The notes below the pieces were generated by a model. That model was not told where the DNA came from. It did not search any database and saw only the letters and a list, made by a program, of their open reading frames with translations. This document shows, in pieces, positions 42,605 to 55,149 of a stretch of DNA of 64,000 bases. The translations under genes and the position numbers were made by a program. This DNA comes from Blepharisma stoltei (lineage: Eukaryota; Ciliophora; Heterotrichea; Heterotrichida; Blepharismidae): NCBI GenBank assembly GCA_914767885.1, contig CAJZBQ010000033.1, positions 806,001-870,000 of the forward strand. Reading direction: 5' to 3'. Every line of letters starts with the position of its first letter. The first letter of the stretch is position 1.

Positions 42605-45600
42605 ATGGAGAATCCAAATCTCAAGAAAGAGCTAACCAAAGTCCTCACTCCTCCTTTAAATTGGTACAAAAAACCTGTTTTAAAATAGCATTCTATTTGT
42701 ATTTTTTTATTAAATTAGGCCAAAACTAATTTTATAAAAAATTATTATTTTCATCTTTATTTTTTTAAAAAAATATAAATTGGCACGATGATTTAAATTT
42801 TAATCATTTTTATGAAGAATTAAATCAAAATATATCGATTCAGTGTAAAAATGGCTTAAATAATATTCTAAATATATTTTTCGATTAATTTAGGTTTATA
42901 AACATTGGTATTTCATTGATAAAATTTTCCTATTGAAAAATAATTTTGTTTCAATTTAAATGGGACAAAATACAAAAAAGTACAAATTGTACTAATGTTT
43001 TATTCCAATTTAAAAGGGATGAGTCAGTGAATTCGAAAAAGCAAGGGAATGGGAGTGGGATGACCTCCGAAAATGGCTCAAGAAAGTAAAAAAGCTTTTA
43101 GAAAAATACCCAAATGCTCAGATCCCTGACAAGTATACTCTCGCCAAGCGTTTATCTCAATGCTTAAACCCAGGCCTCCCACCTGGTCTTCATTATATTA
43201 CCATAACCATCTACCAAACCCTTCTTAATGGTCGGGATGATATGGACGACTTAGCAATCTACTCAGGAGGGATTTTGCCTTATTTCCAATACGCATCTTT
43301 AGAAAACAAAGAAAATGTTTTAAATCTCATCAGCTATTACTTCGTGGAAAAAGGCTCAAAAATCAGCTTTGCCCTGCCAGGCATTGTAACAGCAATTCTT
43401 CCTGGTCTAGATGAAGAAGAAAGCAACCCAGAAATAGAACAGAGGACTATGGAAATTTTTGACAGGTTCGCTGTGCTTGACAAAATCGGGCTGTTTGGGG
43501 CTATGTGGCAAGCTTTATTAAGAAGTCCTCGAGTAAGAAGGCCTGCTTTGTTATATTTATCCCGAAGAGTCCCAAGGACTGAAGATTTAGGCCTTGAAGA
43601 CTATTTGCCTCAGAAAAATTTATTAGTGAACTCTTTAATTGCAGCTATAAATGACGAGCATACAGTAGTCCAAAGGGCAGCACTTGAGCTGTTGCTTTCT
43701 CATTTCCCTATAAATATTTCAGAAGAAATATTAAATACTCACGAAAAAACAGTCCTATTAGAAGCAGTGCTCAAATTGTTAAGGCAGCAAGATATGTTTA
43801 TCAATAAACTAATATGGCTCTGGTGCTTCCAAACTGACGAAAGCCCTAAGGAAGACATTTTGGAAGAAATTAAAGAGTATTTGGTAGAAGCGTTGAAAAG
43901 CATTTTTGGGATACACCCGACGACTAAAGAAGAAAGCTTGCTGCCTATGAAAATTTTGGAGCCGCTATTAGGACATCATGCGCTGGCACCTTATTTGTTG
44001 AGAGAAATTACTGTGACTATGCTGACTTATGTAGAAAACTATAAAGATGATAAAGATTATGGCGGGGAGATCTTGGAAGAGTGCTTAAGATTGTTGAGAA
44101 ATGACCAGTGTGTGGAGAACGGGCTTTTGATTTGGGATGCTCTGAATTACTCTCTTGATGAACATCTGCATGGAGATGCTTTAAAAGCGATTGAAGTAAT
44201 CAAATTTTGCTTGAAATCATTTCCTATTGAAGTCTACGAAGTTACTCATATCAGGCCTTTGCTTGAAAACTTATTGACAAATATGCACAACCTGTCTCAG
44301 CAGTCTTTGAGCTCAGCTTTAGATCTAGCCAATGCAATGGTGCAAAGACTTCACAATTGTGGCTCCTTAGATATCCAAGACTCCATTTATTGCTTTCACC
44401 GCTTTTTTGTGCAGCTTTGTAAAGAGTCTGGCAGCTCGATTGAAGATTTAAGGCTTGCTTCTTCATTAACCATTTACCTCATAAACATAATATGATGATG
44501 AATGGTTTTGAGGCAGTAGTATCTTGCGAACCTGTGATGAGGATCCTAAGAAACAGAACCGCATTTTTTGGGCCTAATCAAATGGGTAATTAATCGCGAC
44601 TTCTTTTTATCAGAAGCACTCAAGTTAGTGGGCGCCCGAAATGGAGCTGTGTGAATTACCTGCTCAAGATGCTATTGTGGTCTGCCCCGAATCGCGGAAG
44701 CGGTTGGGAATTTTTTCCGGGATGACCTGAAAAAAATGGAAGGCAAGCTAATCAACTTATCGGCGGCCCTCGATCCCTAAGCGGGGCTAACCAGCCAGGA
44801 GTAGGAGACAGGATATGGCATAATAAGGACTAAGGGAATGAATTGGAAATGGTTGTGCTCAGCTATGGTCTGCAGACCAACAGAGCATTCACTCCGAGAT
44901 ATCAGGGTTTTGGCTTGAACTCAGAGATACCAGAGGTGGAAGTCCACTCAATTCACTTGGGCCACCACACAGCTCCTAAAGGAGCTGTGCAGAAGTCGCT
45001 CGTGGAATGGGGAACTTAAATATTAGCGTCTAACTATCCATTTACCTCAGCAGATATTCCCCAAAAACCCACGATTTGGAATGAAAGCAATGCTTTTTAG
45101 ACTGCATGGACAATAAGGCTAACATCGACGTCGCTTTAATAGGGATTGACTGCATTTTAAAGCTTATTAAAGTAGAAGAAAACTCGTACATACAAGGAAT
45201 CGAAAGCGAAAGAAATGAAAATCTATGTGAAAGTGTCATGAAAAGGCTGTGAAAGCTTCTTGATAAGCCAGATTATAAATCAAAAGCAGTAGAATTAATT
45301 TTAATGCTTTACCAAGCTGATAGAAGTATTTTTTATAATACAATATCAAGAAAATTATTAGGAAATAGCAGGGACGATGAGAGTTTTAGCACCTTGGACA
45401 CAAGCCGGTGCTTTAAAGAAGCAGAGGATTGGAGCAATTCTCAAGAAAAAGTGGTAAAAAAACTTGTCAAAAATATCAATAGGTTCACTGTATTTTGGAA
45501 TACAGCAAGCAGTGTGTCGTCTGGTGCCCTCGTAGAGCTTCTTTATAATGGTGACGGAATTTTCTATATGCTTGACCATCTGGATCACCATTCTCCAGAA

Positions 45601-48600
45601 ATCAGAGACAACGTCAGGAAATGGCTAATTGACTCCCTTTCCCAGTTTTCTTGTGTTTTGGACCCTATTTTTGTGATCCTTATGCAACCAGACTCCTTAA
45701 GACGAAAACAAAATGGCTTTTACGTGATTGATAAATACGATGACGCAAGGATTCTTGACGCATTTAAAAAGCTCAGAAGGCTCATAAGAAATGGTGGAGA
45801 AATAATTTTTACGAAAACAGAATCATTATTACTCACCCCTAGAATTGAAGAACTGCTTATTCAAGGAGAAAAAGCTGCAGAACCTTATGAAGATGAACCG
45901 AAAACTTATTTAGAATTAATGGTAGAAGTTGCTTTAAGGTTCATTATGACTGATACTTTTTCAGATGAAGATTTCGTCATTAGAAACCAAACAGTCCAAG
46001 CTGCTGCCTGCGAATTTTTGGATTTAATTTTATCACAAAAGAACACTGATCTTGCATATAGAGCAGTTTATAGAATTCTGGCCTGCATCAATAAAAGTAT
46101 TGATAAAGATGACTGTGTCATGCAATTATTATTGCTTAATGTCATACAAGTAATTTTCTTTAGCTGCAAGCTGGAAACGAATTATAAAGAATGCATTGAT
46201 TTGTTAAGGTCAAAACAGTTTGGAGAGGTATATCTCAAAGCACTCCACACTAATGATTCATATGTAAGAAGTCATTGGATTTCTTTTATTACGAATTCTC
46301 TGCCTATTTTTACAAGAATTGATAATGAAAAAATGATGGAATATAGGCGATTTCTTTTTCTCAGCTTTTTTTATAGAGTTTTCTTGAAATTTAACTTGTT
46401 TTCCTAATAAGGAAACATTTTTGGTGCAAGTTTTACTATAAAAAATGCATAGCAAATAGCCTGAATCATGGAATATATAGAAGTTCTAATAGAAAATTTC
46501 TGCAAAGAAATCCAAAAAGCTGAAGACTCCGCTGCACTATTTGATGGTCTGCAAGCCATTCTGCATCACTCTTTAGATATAAATAAGCAAAGCAGAGCTG
46601 ATCCAAATATTTTAATCCACAATTACCCAGAGCTTCAAAGGCCTATCCCTCAAGCCAAAACTTCCTTTTTAGACGGAGTGAAAAAAATATTCAGAAGCTC
46701 TGAAGAGCAAGTCCAAGTAAATCCATATTTCAATATTTTCAAAAATTTCGAAATGGTGCTGAACACCTGCATAAAATGTATATCTGAGACCAATAATAAC
46801 CAAACAGGCTACATCTTAGGCTGCCCCTCCTCTGAAATGAGTGAAGGGTCTACAATAGGAAATAACCACATTTTAGACTTACTTAACCCTGTTATGGCTA
46901 AATTTCCAGCAGAATTAATGATTGCAGCTATGGATATATGGATGAAAAGGACTATAATGACTGACGATTTAGTCCAAGAAATGGACTCCGATTTATTGAA
47001 GCTTATGAGTATCATTATTTCTCTAGACACTTCTCCTGCCATTGTTATGAGAGCATTAAATCAATTTACCTCAGACCTTAACTTAGCCCAATACAAGAGA
47101 AAAAATGACGTCAGCTCGACCTATAAAGAAGCAGCAGTCGCCCATTTTGCATATTGCCTTTATGGATTTTACCCTAAAAACAAGCTTGATATGGACTCTG
47201 ACGATAAACGTGAATTCTGGGGAGAAGCTGTAAAGCTTACCAAAGAGCTTGACCAGTCTCCTTTCCCAGTGGTCCATATATGGATTATTGAGCTTTTTGC
47301 GTTACTTGTAAGAAGAGTCAAAATTGAGGACGCTTTAGCAGATAAAAACATAAGAAAACTAATTCAAGAATATTTCCAAAAACTCATGAACACAGTCACT
47401 TCTATGGCTTTATCAGTTGAAGGCAAAGAAATCAAGCACCCTTTCCCTCCTTCTATTTATTTTTTTATCAAAAATCCTGATAAAAGGACAACAGTCAGCT
47501 TAAAACTGGTAGCTTTACAAGTACTGAAATCAGCTGCTTATAATGTAGTCAAGCAGATTTGGCAAAAAGAAGGCCCAGATAAAGTGACTGCAGTTATACA
47601 GTCCCCTGCAAGCCAATTTTTCCAAGCTTTAACAGGCCGCCAAGCTCATGAGCACGCTGAAACAGTAGCTGAGCTTGTAAGCTCCCTTCTGGTATCAGGT
47701 GGTTTACAGCTTGCCAGAGTCCTCCGAAAAGACATTATTGACTTTTTCACGTCTCCTGAATTTTTCGACTCTATGAATGGCCGAGAACTCTGCCTCAGAA
47801 ATTGGTCACAAATTATCAATAATGTCTGCAATTTCTGTTACCCTGACAAAAATGTACTAATAAATGAACTTTTAGGAAAAACCCAAAATACAGTATTCAG
47901 CAATATCACAAATGTCCAGAAAATAAGGATACTAAAGTGTATAAGCTATTTAATTTATAGTGGAGAAATTGATGATTATCAAGCTTGCATGCAGCTGATA
48001 GTAGAAAAACTGATAGAGTTTATAAGGGTGGATGAATCATTGATACCTGGGGGTATTTTTTGTGGTGTCATAAAAAATGAGGCAAATTATAGTGATTTTT
48101 ATATTTAAAATTCAAAAATTATTTGTAATTGGCTTTTTCATGACTACCCTATTTTTAGGGATAAGAGTCCTTATGCTAAAATTGTCTCCTCCAGCAATTT
48201 CAGAAATTTGGCCAAGACTTTGGCCTCATGTTCTATCAGAATTAATGCAAATTGTAGAGAAAAATGAAAATTTGACAAACTGTATGGCTGCACTGAAGTT
48301 TTTAGACTTGATTTCTACAATAAATAATGAGGAGTTTCATATGTATCAGTGGATATTTTTCTTGGATGCTTTTACTGATGTAGATGACCGTGAGGAAAAT
48401 AAAACCAACGAGTTTGATCCATTAGTGCCAAGGTGTTTTGGGAAACCTGAAAATTTCGATAGGTTTGAGGATAAGTTTGAGAGCCTTGGGAGGGTTGAGA
48501 AAAGGAAATTAGTGGTAGACGTACAGGAGGTTAAGTCTCAGAATGAGCTGAAATCGAAAGCAATTAGACTTTCTGAAGAAATTTTAAGGTTAAGTGAGGT

Positions 48601-48670
48601 GAGGTGTGAGCCTGATATGGAGAATATAAGGAGTTTATTGGAAAGAGACTTTTTATCACCAACATTTTAG
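42605..48670 (+). CDS. DOP1: Dopey (DOP1) family protein
   Basis: After removal of four inserts the protein is about 1,610 residues. The N-terminal Dopey domain is clear: WDDLRKWLKKVKKLLEKYPN, TLAKRLSQCLNPGLPPGLH, LAIYSGGILPYFQYASLENK and LPGIVTAILPGLDEEESNPE. The C terminus has IRVLMLKLSPPAISEIWPRL. TGA must be Trp in YSPKTHDLEWKQCFL and MKRLWKLLDKP. Inserts are 42648-43026 (family II MITE), 44482-45049 (retroposon, 12-bp duplication), 46344-46475 (132-bp IES) and about 48045-48167. Dopey proteins, with MON2 and a flippase, act in Golgi/endosome traffic. The P4-ATPase fragment at the window start is far away and its link is only thematic. Confidence 0.85.
42648..43026. mobile_element. Family II MITE, 379 bp, TCA target, in DOP1
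   Basis: TCA at 42645-42647 and 43024-43026. Ends CTCCTCCTTTAAATTGGTAC and the inverse of CCCTTTTAAATTGGAATAAA, with a second inner copy near the right end. Excision gives KELTKVLSEFEKAREWEWDD. Confidence 0.88.
44482..45049 (+). mobile_element. ~590-bp retroposon-like repeat in DOP1, 12-bp duplication
   Basis: CCATTTACCTCA at 44470-44481 and 45038-45049. The body matches the inverse of 6012-6600 and the same strand of 60915-61526 (CGTGACTTCTTTTT-like, CCCGAAATG, GGGAATTTTTTCCGGGATGA, ACCAGAGGTGGAAGT). It ends GGGGAACTTAAATATTAGCG. Joining the copies gives SLTIYLSRYSPKTHDLEW. Confidence 0.85.
46344..46475. other. IES, 132 bp, TA-bounded, in DOP1
   Basis: ATGGAATATA stands at both sides. Excision between the TAs gives NEKMMEYIEVLIENFCKEIQ in frame. 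The interior has no clear repeat. Confidence 0.65.
48045..48167. other. Probable short IES in DOP1, limits approximate
   Basis: The frame breaks after VDESLI and resumes at RVLMLKLSPPAISEIW. Joining TA near 48043 to TA near 48167 keeps frame (SLIRVLMLKL), but a nearby alternative TA is possible. Confidence 0.5.
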
Positions 48671-49019
48671 ATAATTAAAAGTATGAGGATTAATATAAGT
48701 CTGATGCAATTTTTTATGATATTTTAAAGGGCTCCATGCCAAATGGCCGTGGATTTTTTGACAGTGCACATTTCATCGAAATCCATTCGGTCGATAGTGC
48801 GGACAGCCAAAAATTAACAGTTTTTTTTCGGTCAAATGTCTCACTATCAAAAATTTTCGATCAATATTCGGCAAAAATTTTTCGGTGAAATAGACACGAA
48901 CAAAAAGGCAAAGTCATTTGACCTGCACCCATTTCAAAGACATACATTATAGAAAAAAGGAATTATTTTTATTTAATTAACGCTATTTATTTATTATGGA
49001 CTAAAAATTATTTTAAAAA
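48671..49019. other. Convergent intergenic spacer
   Basis: Between the DOP1 stop and the next minus-strand stop. The middle (48730-48960) is less AT-rich and contains repeated TTTTTCGG(T/C) words, but I cannot define an element. Confidence 0.4.
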
Positions 49020-49688
49020 TTATGAATCAACTGTAGCATTTACAATGGCTAGCTTAGCCTTGATAGAGCTGATTATCATATCGTTTATCTCTTCAGCGAT
49101 TTCTATTTTTTTACGGTCAGGCAAATTTGAACTCATTGTCCTTTCTTTTCTAAGAATTTCTTTGTCAACTAAATCAGCTTTTTCTTTCAGCTTTATAGCG
49201 TTTTCTTCATCATGAAGGTTAATATACATTAAATCTTTTTCCAGCTCATATTTTTTGCGGATTGTTCCTCTCGAATGCCTTGCAATTCTCATTTCTGCAA
49301 GAAAGTCTATCTGCTTTATTTCCTTTTTAGGAGCTGGCTCAGGGACCATTGGATTTTTTGTCCATTTGCGCCTTATTCGATGCTTTTCAGTCATTGAGCC
49401 GCTTTCTGTAGTATTTTCATAAGTCCCAGCAGAGTTATGTCCATGGAGTTTTGTCCGAACAGGAAACTTTAATTTCTCTACAAGCAATTTCATTTCTTGC
49501 TTTTTATACTCATCAATGCTAGGTCTGTATAGCTCTTTTACAAGCTCAGAATATTGCAGCTTTTTTTCGATTCTTTGTTTCCTTTCTAGCTCCTCTCTTT
49601 CTTTTTCTTCTTTTTGTCTTTTTTCTTCTTCATTTAAAATATCAAGCGCTTTTGAGTGAAAACTTTTGGAAATTTGTCTGTGGGTCAT
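49020..49688 (-). CDS. Hypothetical charged coiled-coil protein
   Basis: MTHRQISKSFHSKALDILNE opens a 222-residue, highly charged helical protein (EEEKRQKEEKEREELERKQR and KKYELEKDLMYINLHDEENA). No domain is recognised. It lies 77 bp downstream of another coiled-coil frame on the same strand. The two could be one gene split by a short IES, but no TA pair I tested gives a clean in-frame join, so I list them separately. A ciliary or basal-body role would be typical for such proteins but is unproven. Confidence 0.6.
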   Translation of the reverse strand: MTHRQISKSFHSKALDILNEEEKRQKEEKEREELERKQRIEKKLQYSELVKELYRPSIDEYKKQEMKLLVEKLKFPVRTKLHGHNSAGTYENTTESGSMTEKHRIRRKWTKNPMVPEPAPKKEIKQIDFLAEMRIARHSRGTIRKKYELEKDLMYINLHDEENAIKLKEKADLVDKEILRKERTMSSNLPDRKKIEIAEEINDMIISSIKAKLAIVNATVDS

Positions 49689-49765
49689 TAATTATAAAAG
49701 AAAAAAATTATTTAGATGGAAAATAATCCTATTTAAAACTGAAAAAATATAATAAAGGGTTTGCT

Positions 49766-50536
49766 TTAGGAAATAATCGCTTGTCTGTATTGTAAATCTA
49801 TTGATCGGTTGTGCACTTCTTTTTCCCTTCTATTTTGGAGGTCTCTCATAATTTCGTCATGCCTTCTTGCATGCTCAATAAGATCTTCTCTATTTATAGG
49901 CTGAAACAGCATCCTTTTTTGGGCCAGATCTGCTTTCTTTTTTTCAAGCTCAGGCATAACGACCTGAGTTACATACGACTCTTGTAATTTTTCATGCAAA
50001 TATTTTTGGCTTAACACATGTTTATACTCCCTTTCAGTCAAAATTTTTCAATCCTCCAGCTCTTTTTTGTGCTTTTCTTCTTTTTCTCGCCTTTGTAAGG
50101 CTTTTAGCACCCTTTCTTTTCTCAATTCTTCTTCTCGTTTTTGCTGCAAAATTTCGTTCGTTTCCATTTCTTCTTCGAATTTCTTTTTGGCTTCTTCATC
50201 TAATTCCTGCAGCTTTTTATGTCTCTGTTCTTTCTCTTCTTGAAGCTTTTTCAGAAGCTGTTTTATGGTTTTTGACTTTTTTTTGAGGACAATTGGGTCT
50301 TCTTCTCATTTTATTGGTCTTTCAGTCACTGAGTTTCTTCTTTCCTCTGTAGCTAAAGTTTTCTGTCTTTTGGTAGACTTTGACCTTTTATGCTTAAGGG
50401 GAGAATTACTATACTTTCTTTTAACAATGTTACAAATTTTTTCGAAAACTTCTTGTGTGGCATCTCTTGCTGTATCAGCTATGTAAGGCATAAAGTATGA
50501 TGCATCTATAATCCTTTTGAGGTGATCTGTTGCCAT
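49766..50536 (-). CDS. Hypothetical coiled-coil protein
   Basis: The start is the ATG complementary to 50534-50536 (MATDHLKRIIDASYFMPYIA). Two TGA codons are read as Trp (TERPIKWEEDPIVLKK and KKELEDWKILTERE). The body is a long charged helix (KQLLKKLQEEKEQRHKKLQE; KERVLKALQRREKEEK). It ends QYRQAIIS before a TAA. The family is unknown; see the following frame for a possible continuation. Confidence 0.65.
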
Positions 50537-50747
50537 TTAAAAATTTTGCAATTATTCGGTTTTAAGGTTTCCATATAGAAAATCAAAAATTCTATCCATT
50601 AGAATTATAATTAAAACTACTTATATGGATAATTTTAATGATTTTTATATTCTAAATAAACTTATAAAATTTAGAAACTATTTTGAATTATTTACTTTAA
50701 GGCAAAATCCAATATGAAAATCAAAAATTTTATTCTAATAATAAAAC

Positions 50748-53700
50748 ATGGCTGATGATAGAAGCATAAACCCAAAAATCCCATTAATCAATGACAGCAA
50801 CAAGAGACATTCTCATGGATTTATGTCAATTCTGTCTCTCTTGGTTAATTACTTACAATCCGATATGGCCAAAAGGCCAAGGTCTTTTCGTATTGGAGTC
50901 TGCTCAGTCTTCATTGTTGTTACTTTTTTAAGGTAAGCCTCATTTAGCCTTCTCCTAAGTTTGATTTTGATAGGGACAGTTATTTATCTCAAAGTAGCTG
51001 AAAATGAAGTCGGAGAAGCTGACATCATTTTGATACCGACACCTGCTGCTAATGACACCCGTACCTTAAATACAACGAATGTAGATTCTAATAACCTGCA
51101 GAATTCTTATAGACTTATCAATTATAGAGAGATGGAGCCTTATTTGGAACAAGTTGATACCTTGTCTGGGTATGCTCCTAGATGGACTCTGAAAGCTGAA
51201 GTGTACAATCCCGATGATCCTGAAGAAGCTAAATTCAATACAAGTAGCTATACTTTTTGGCTTATTTTTGGCTTTATTATATAATAATCTCCATATATTT
51301 TTATTAAATTTACCATATTATACATCATTATTGCTGTAAAATCCATTTAGGACACAAAGCTAGAAAGAGATATTGGCCTTGGCCGAAGTTTTAGTAAAGT
51401 CGTTCTTGGTTATGGAGAAGCTTTTGCAACGTCTTCAATTTTGACTGTCTTAGGTATAACTGCGTCTCAAGGTCAAAGGCTAATTATCCACTTTGACTTC
51501 CTCAGTTCCTTAGCTGACGCAGGGATTATTTCTGACAATTCGACAAGAGCTGACATAGCTACTCAGCTTTTGGAGAGTTTTGGTCTTCTTAATAATACTG
51601 ACACGAATTATACGATAAATCCTAACGACGTCTTAGGAAATACAAACCCTGACTTAAATGTAACGGGTCTTCCCAATATTACCGTTTCGTCCAATACTAC
51701 AAATCAGATCCTTATAGATGCGGTAGCTAATTTAACTGTAATTGATATCCCATTTACAGTGGTAGAATCTATAGAAAGCCCTGACTTCCCCCCCTTTAAA
51801 TTGGAACTAAAAATTTTGTTCCAATTTAGGTTAATTTTTTTTTTTAAAAAAAATATCAATATAAAATTTTTTTATAAAATATATAAAAATTAAAACAAAA
51901 AATTTAAAAAACTTATCGAATTAGATTAATAAATTTGTTTAATAAAATGCTATTTACTCTTTATGCTTTAAAACAAAGCAAGATATAACTAAATTTTCAT
52001 TATTAGTTAATACGCCACTATTAATTGGTATCAAAATTATCTACATAAAAATTATTATTTTTATTGATAAAAAAAAATTAAAAAAAAAAAATTTAGAAAA
52101 ATTTATCGATCAAAGCGCTAATTTTGTTTAAATAAGATGTTATTTATACTCTATTCTTTAAAATAAAGCAAGAAATAAGTAAATTTTGAAATTTTTTATA
52201 AGAATTCCTATTGAATTTATATCAAAACTATCCAAATAAAAAATATCGTTTTTATCAAAAAAAACACAAAATTGTTTTGAAAATTTTTAAAAAAACAAAT
52301 TAATTTTTTTTTAAAATTTAGCAATTGAGGATAATAAATTTATTTAAATAGATGCTCTTTATACTTTTTTCTTTAAAAAAGAGCAAGATATAACTAAATT
52401 TTTAATTTTAGTTAAGAAGAAACATTTAACTTATATCAAAACTTTTTAGATAAAAAAGTATTATAATGTTTTATTATAAAATTAAATTTTGTTCCAATTT
52501 AAAGGGGGTTTAATTTACCCAAAAAAGTGGAAATTTTACCGATATTTTGTTTCCAATTTAAAGGGGGGGAGTGAAGGAAAATGGACTGCAGCCCTTGGAA
52601 ATGTAGTTTTGGTAGACGCAAAATACATAAAAGACGAAATAGTTTCAACAGTCAAAGGAGCTTTGACACAGTCTCTTAGCGTCCTAAATAACCAAACAAC
52701 TGTAGATAACTTAATCAACAGCTTAGAAAGCATTGACATTTTCGAATACACGCTATATGTCAATATAATAGTAAAGGACAGAATAGATATATATACAAAT
52801 GACGTAAACCATATGAAAATCAGCTTTACCCATATAACGAACCAGATTTATAATAAGCTTGGATATGGGCATCCTACAGAGCCACAGCTGCTTTTGGCCC
52901 AGAATATGGAAGGGATCCAGATCATGAAGGCGTTTCTTGACAATGTCTTTATGTCAGTCATTGTGTTTTTGGTTATTTTGTCATTTATTTTGATATATTC
53001 GCTGATGCTGGGAAATGTGGAGGAAAAAACTTATGAGTATGGGATGCTGAGGAGTCTTGGAATGAAATATAAAACATTGACGGAGTACTTACTCTTGCAG
53101 TGTTCAAGCTTTTCATTTCCTGGACTTGTTATGGGACTGTTTTTAAGCTTCTTGTTGAACATTTTGGGAGCTTATGCTATTGGCAGATATACTGCGCTTA
53201 ATGTAAGTATCATTCTACATCCTTATGCGTGGATGACTGGGATTTTAATAGGGACACTTTTGCCGTTGTTTTCTGTGTATGTTCCGATCAAAAGAGCTTT
53301 ATCAGCAACACTAAGGGATTCTCTTGACTTGTATCATCATGTAATCACATCTCTTACTGTTACAATTTTAAAGCTCGAAAAAATGGGGCTTTCCCCACCA
53401 TTATTGGCTGTTTCTTTTGTATTAATTTTTATGGGTTTTTTAACCTATTATTTAGTTCCATACGCATTCTTGATGCAGAAATACGAAGTTTTCCTATTTT
53501 TATTAAATATCATCTTGCTGTTTATGATAGTTGGCCTTACATTCCTAGTCCATTTACTCCAGCCCTATCTTGAGCAGCTTAACGCTACCATTGTTTTATA
53601 TTTATCATATTACGATCGAAGGTTAGGACCACTTGTCAAGAAAAACTTAGTCGGTCATTCTTCTAGAAACTGGAAAAGTTCCCTTATGGTCAGCATGTCC

Positions 53701-55080
53701 TTAAGCTTTATCATATTCGCCGGTGTCTCATTCAACTTAGAAGGCTCAATCACCACAAAACTATTATACAATTCATTTGGCGGCGATTTATACATATACC
53801 AGCCTACAAGTAAAGATACAGGCCTCGCTGAAGGTGATATAAGAAATTGGCTTGACAATATATACGGAAAAAATCACAGTGACAATATCAAAGGCTATAC
53901 ATTTGCCAGTGGGCCTTTAGATAATTTGCCTGATATCGGCTCTACAGCTATTTCCAATATTTGTGGCGACCCTTCACAGTCTACTAATATTATAGGTGTT
54001 GAGGAGCATTATTTAGACGCTATTTATACAGAATATTATATTCCAACAGAAAAAGACAGCGACGTAGATTTCCCTGATATTTCAGAAAACCAGCCAGATT
54101 TAATATATGGTCTATATACAGATGAAGGCCTTGTCTCATATAACGGTGACTGGGATTATTATGGAATTACTTCAGAAAAGCTGCATACAACCTATAAAGA
54201 GCCTAGCTCAAATCTCCCAATAAAAGCTGTAATTGCTGAAGGTATGAGAGACCCAATGTCAATGAATACTGACACCGCAATCCGCTTCAAAGTCACCAAT
54301 CATGACACAGACGTCGACAGTCTTTTCAGAGGCAGAGTCAGAGGAATGGCCACAAAAATCCCTGGGTTTTATTTTTCTTCATACTCCTATATAGCCTACT
54401 CCTCCACCACTTTTGTGTCTATGGACGACTACAAAACAATGGTAGATGCTGTATATAATGGAAATTGGCCTAGTGTTTTGACGGCAGGTCAACCTGAAGG
54501 CACAACTTTAAATATCCCGAAATACTATTTAATTGTGAAGCTCAAGTCTGGATTAGTAAAAGCTGACCGAGATGTAGTAGCCAATGGGATCAGGACGTTC
54601 TTTACAAATGATGAAACCACCCTGATAAATGTAGGAGATTTGGTTGAGGTCGCTAATCAGACTGTTATGATAATGCAAGCATTTTTTATTGTCACAGGAA
54701 TTGTGGCACTTGTCCTGGCGTTTTTCTTGCTATGGACGAATTTTTCTGCAAATGTGAGAGAAAACTCGTGGGAGTATGGGGTGCTAAGGTCGCTAGGACT
54801 GACTGGAAAAGAATGCACGAGGCTTTATATATATGAGTCAACTCTGCTTACTTTTAGTGCTGTTGTGTTAGGGACAACAGTTGGGATATCAATTGCAGTG
54901 CTTTTGTCAGCGCAGTTTAATTTGTTCACTGAGATGCCGCTTGATATTGAGTTTCCGTTTGCTATGTTTTTCATTATGGTGTTTATAGCGCTTCTTGCAG
55001 CTGTTGGTGGAAGCTATTATCCTGCCAAAGATATAGAAAAGTTTGAAATTTCTAGGATAGTAAGAGGAATCAATTTATAA
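50748..55080 (+). CDS. FtsX/MacB-like multi-span permease
   Basis: An N-terminal span is followed by a MacB-PCD-like ectodomain (ERDIGLGRSFSKVVLGYGEA; NVVLVDAKYIKDEIVSTVKG). Two FtsX-type membrane modules come next, each with the signature YEYGMLRSLGMKYK or WEYGVLRSLGLTGKECTRLY. A second ectodomain lies between them and the C terminus ends PAKDIEKFEISRIVRGINL. Two 15-nt introns lie at 50933-50947 and 51336-51350. A short IES lies near 51251-51322 and a 790-bp family II MITE at 51785-52574 (rejoined SIESPEGKWTAALGNVVL). Length is about 1,160 residues. Bacterial homologues work with an ABC ATPase; here no ATPase is adjacent, so substrate and mechanism are unknown. Confidence 0.82.
50933..50947 (+). 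other. 15-nt intron
   Basis: GTAAGCCTCATTTAG; removal joins VVTFLSLLLSLILIGTVIYL, a complete membrane helix. Confidence 0.88.
51251..51322. other. Probable short IES (~72 bp) in the FtsX-like gene
   Basis: TA at 51249-51250 and 51321-51322 can be joined to give NTSSYIIIADTKLERDIGL after splicing the following intron. Other TA pairs keep frame too, so the limits are tentative. Confidence 0.45.
51336..51350 (+). other. 15-nt intron
   Basis: GTAAAATCCATTTAG lies just before DTKLERDIGLGRS and removes an in-frame TAG. Confidence 0.75.
51785..52574 (-). mobile_element. Family II MITE, full length (790 bp), TGA target (TCA on element strand)
   Basis: TGA at 51782-51784 and 52572-52574. It is an inverted near-copy of 13190-13981. 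The left end is the hairpin (CCCTTTAAATTGGAACTAAA and its inverse) and the right end carries two spaced copies of the motif. Excision restores VESIESPEGKWTAAL. Confidence 0.93.
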
Positions 55081-55149
55081 AAATAATTAGATGAATTATT
55101 AAATAGGCTTATGTGGAAAAATGAGCCATTTTATGACTAGAATTAAATT

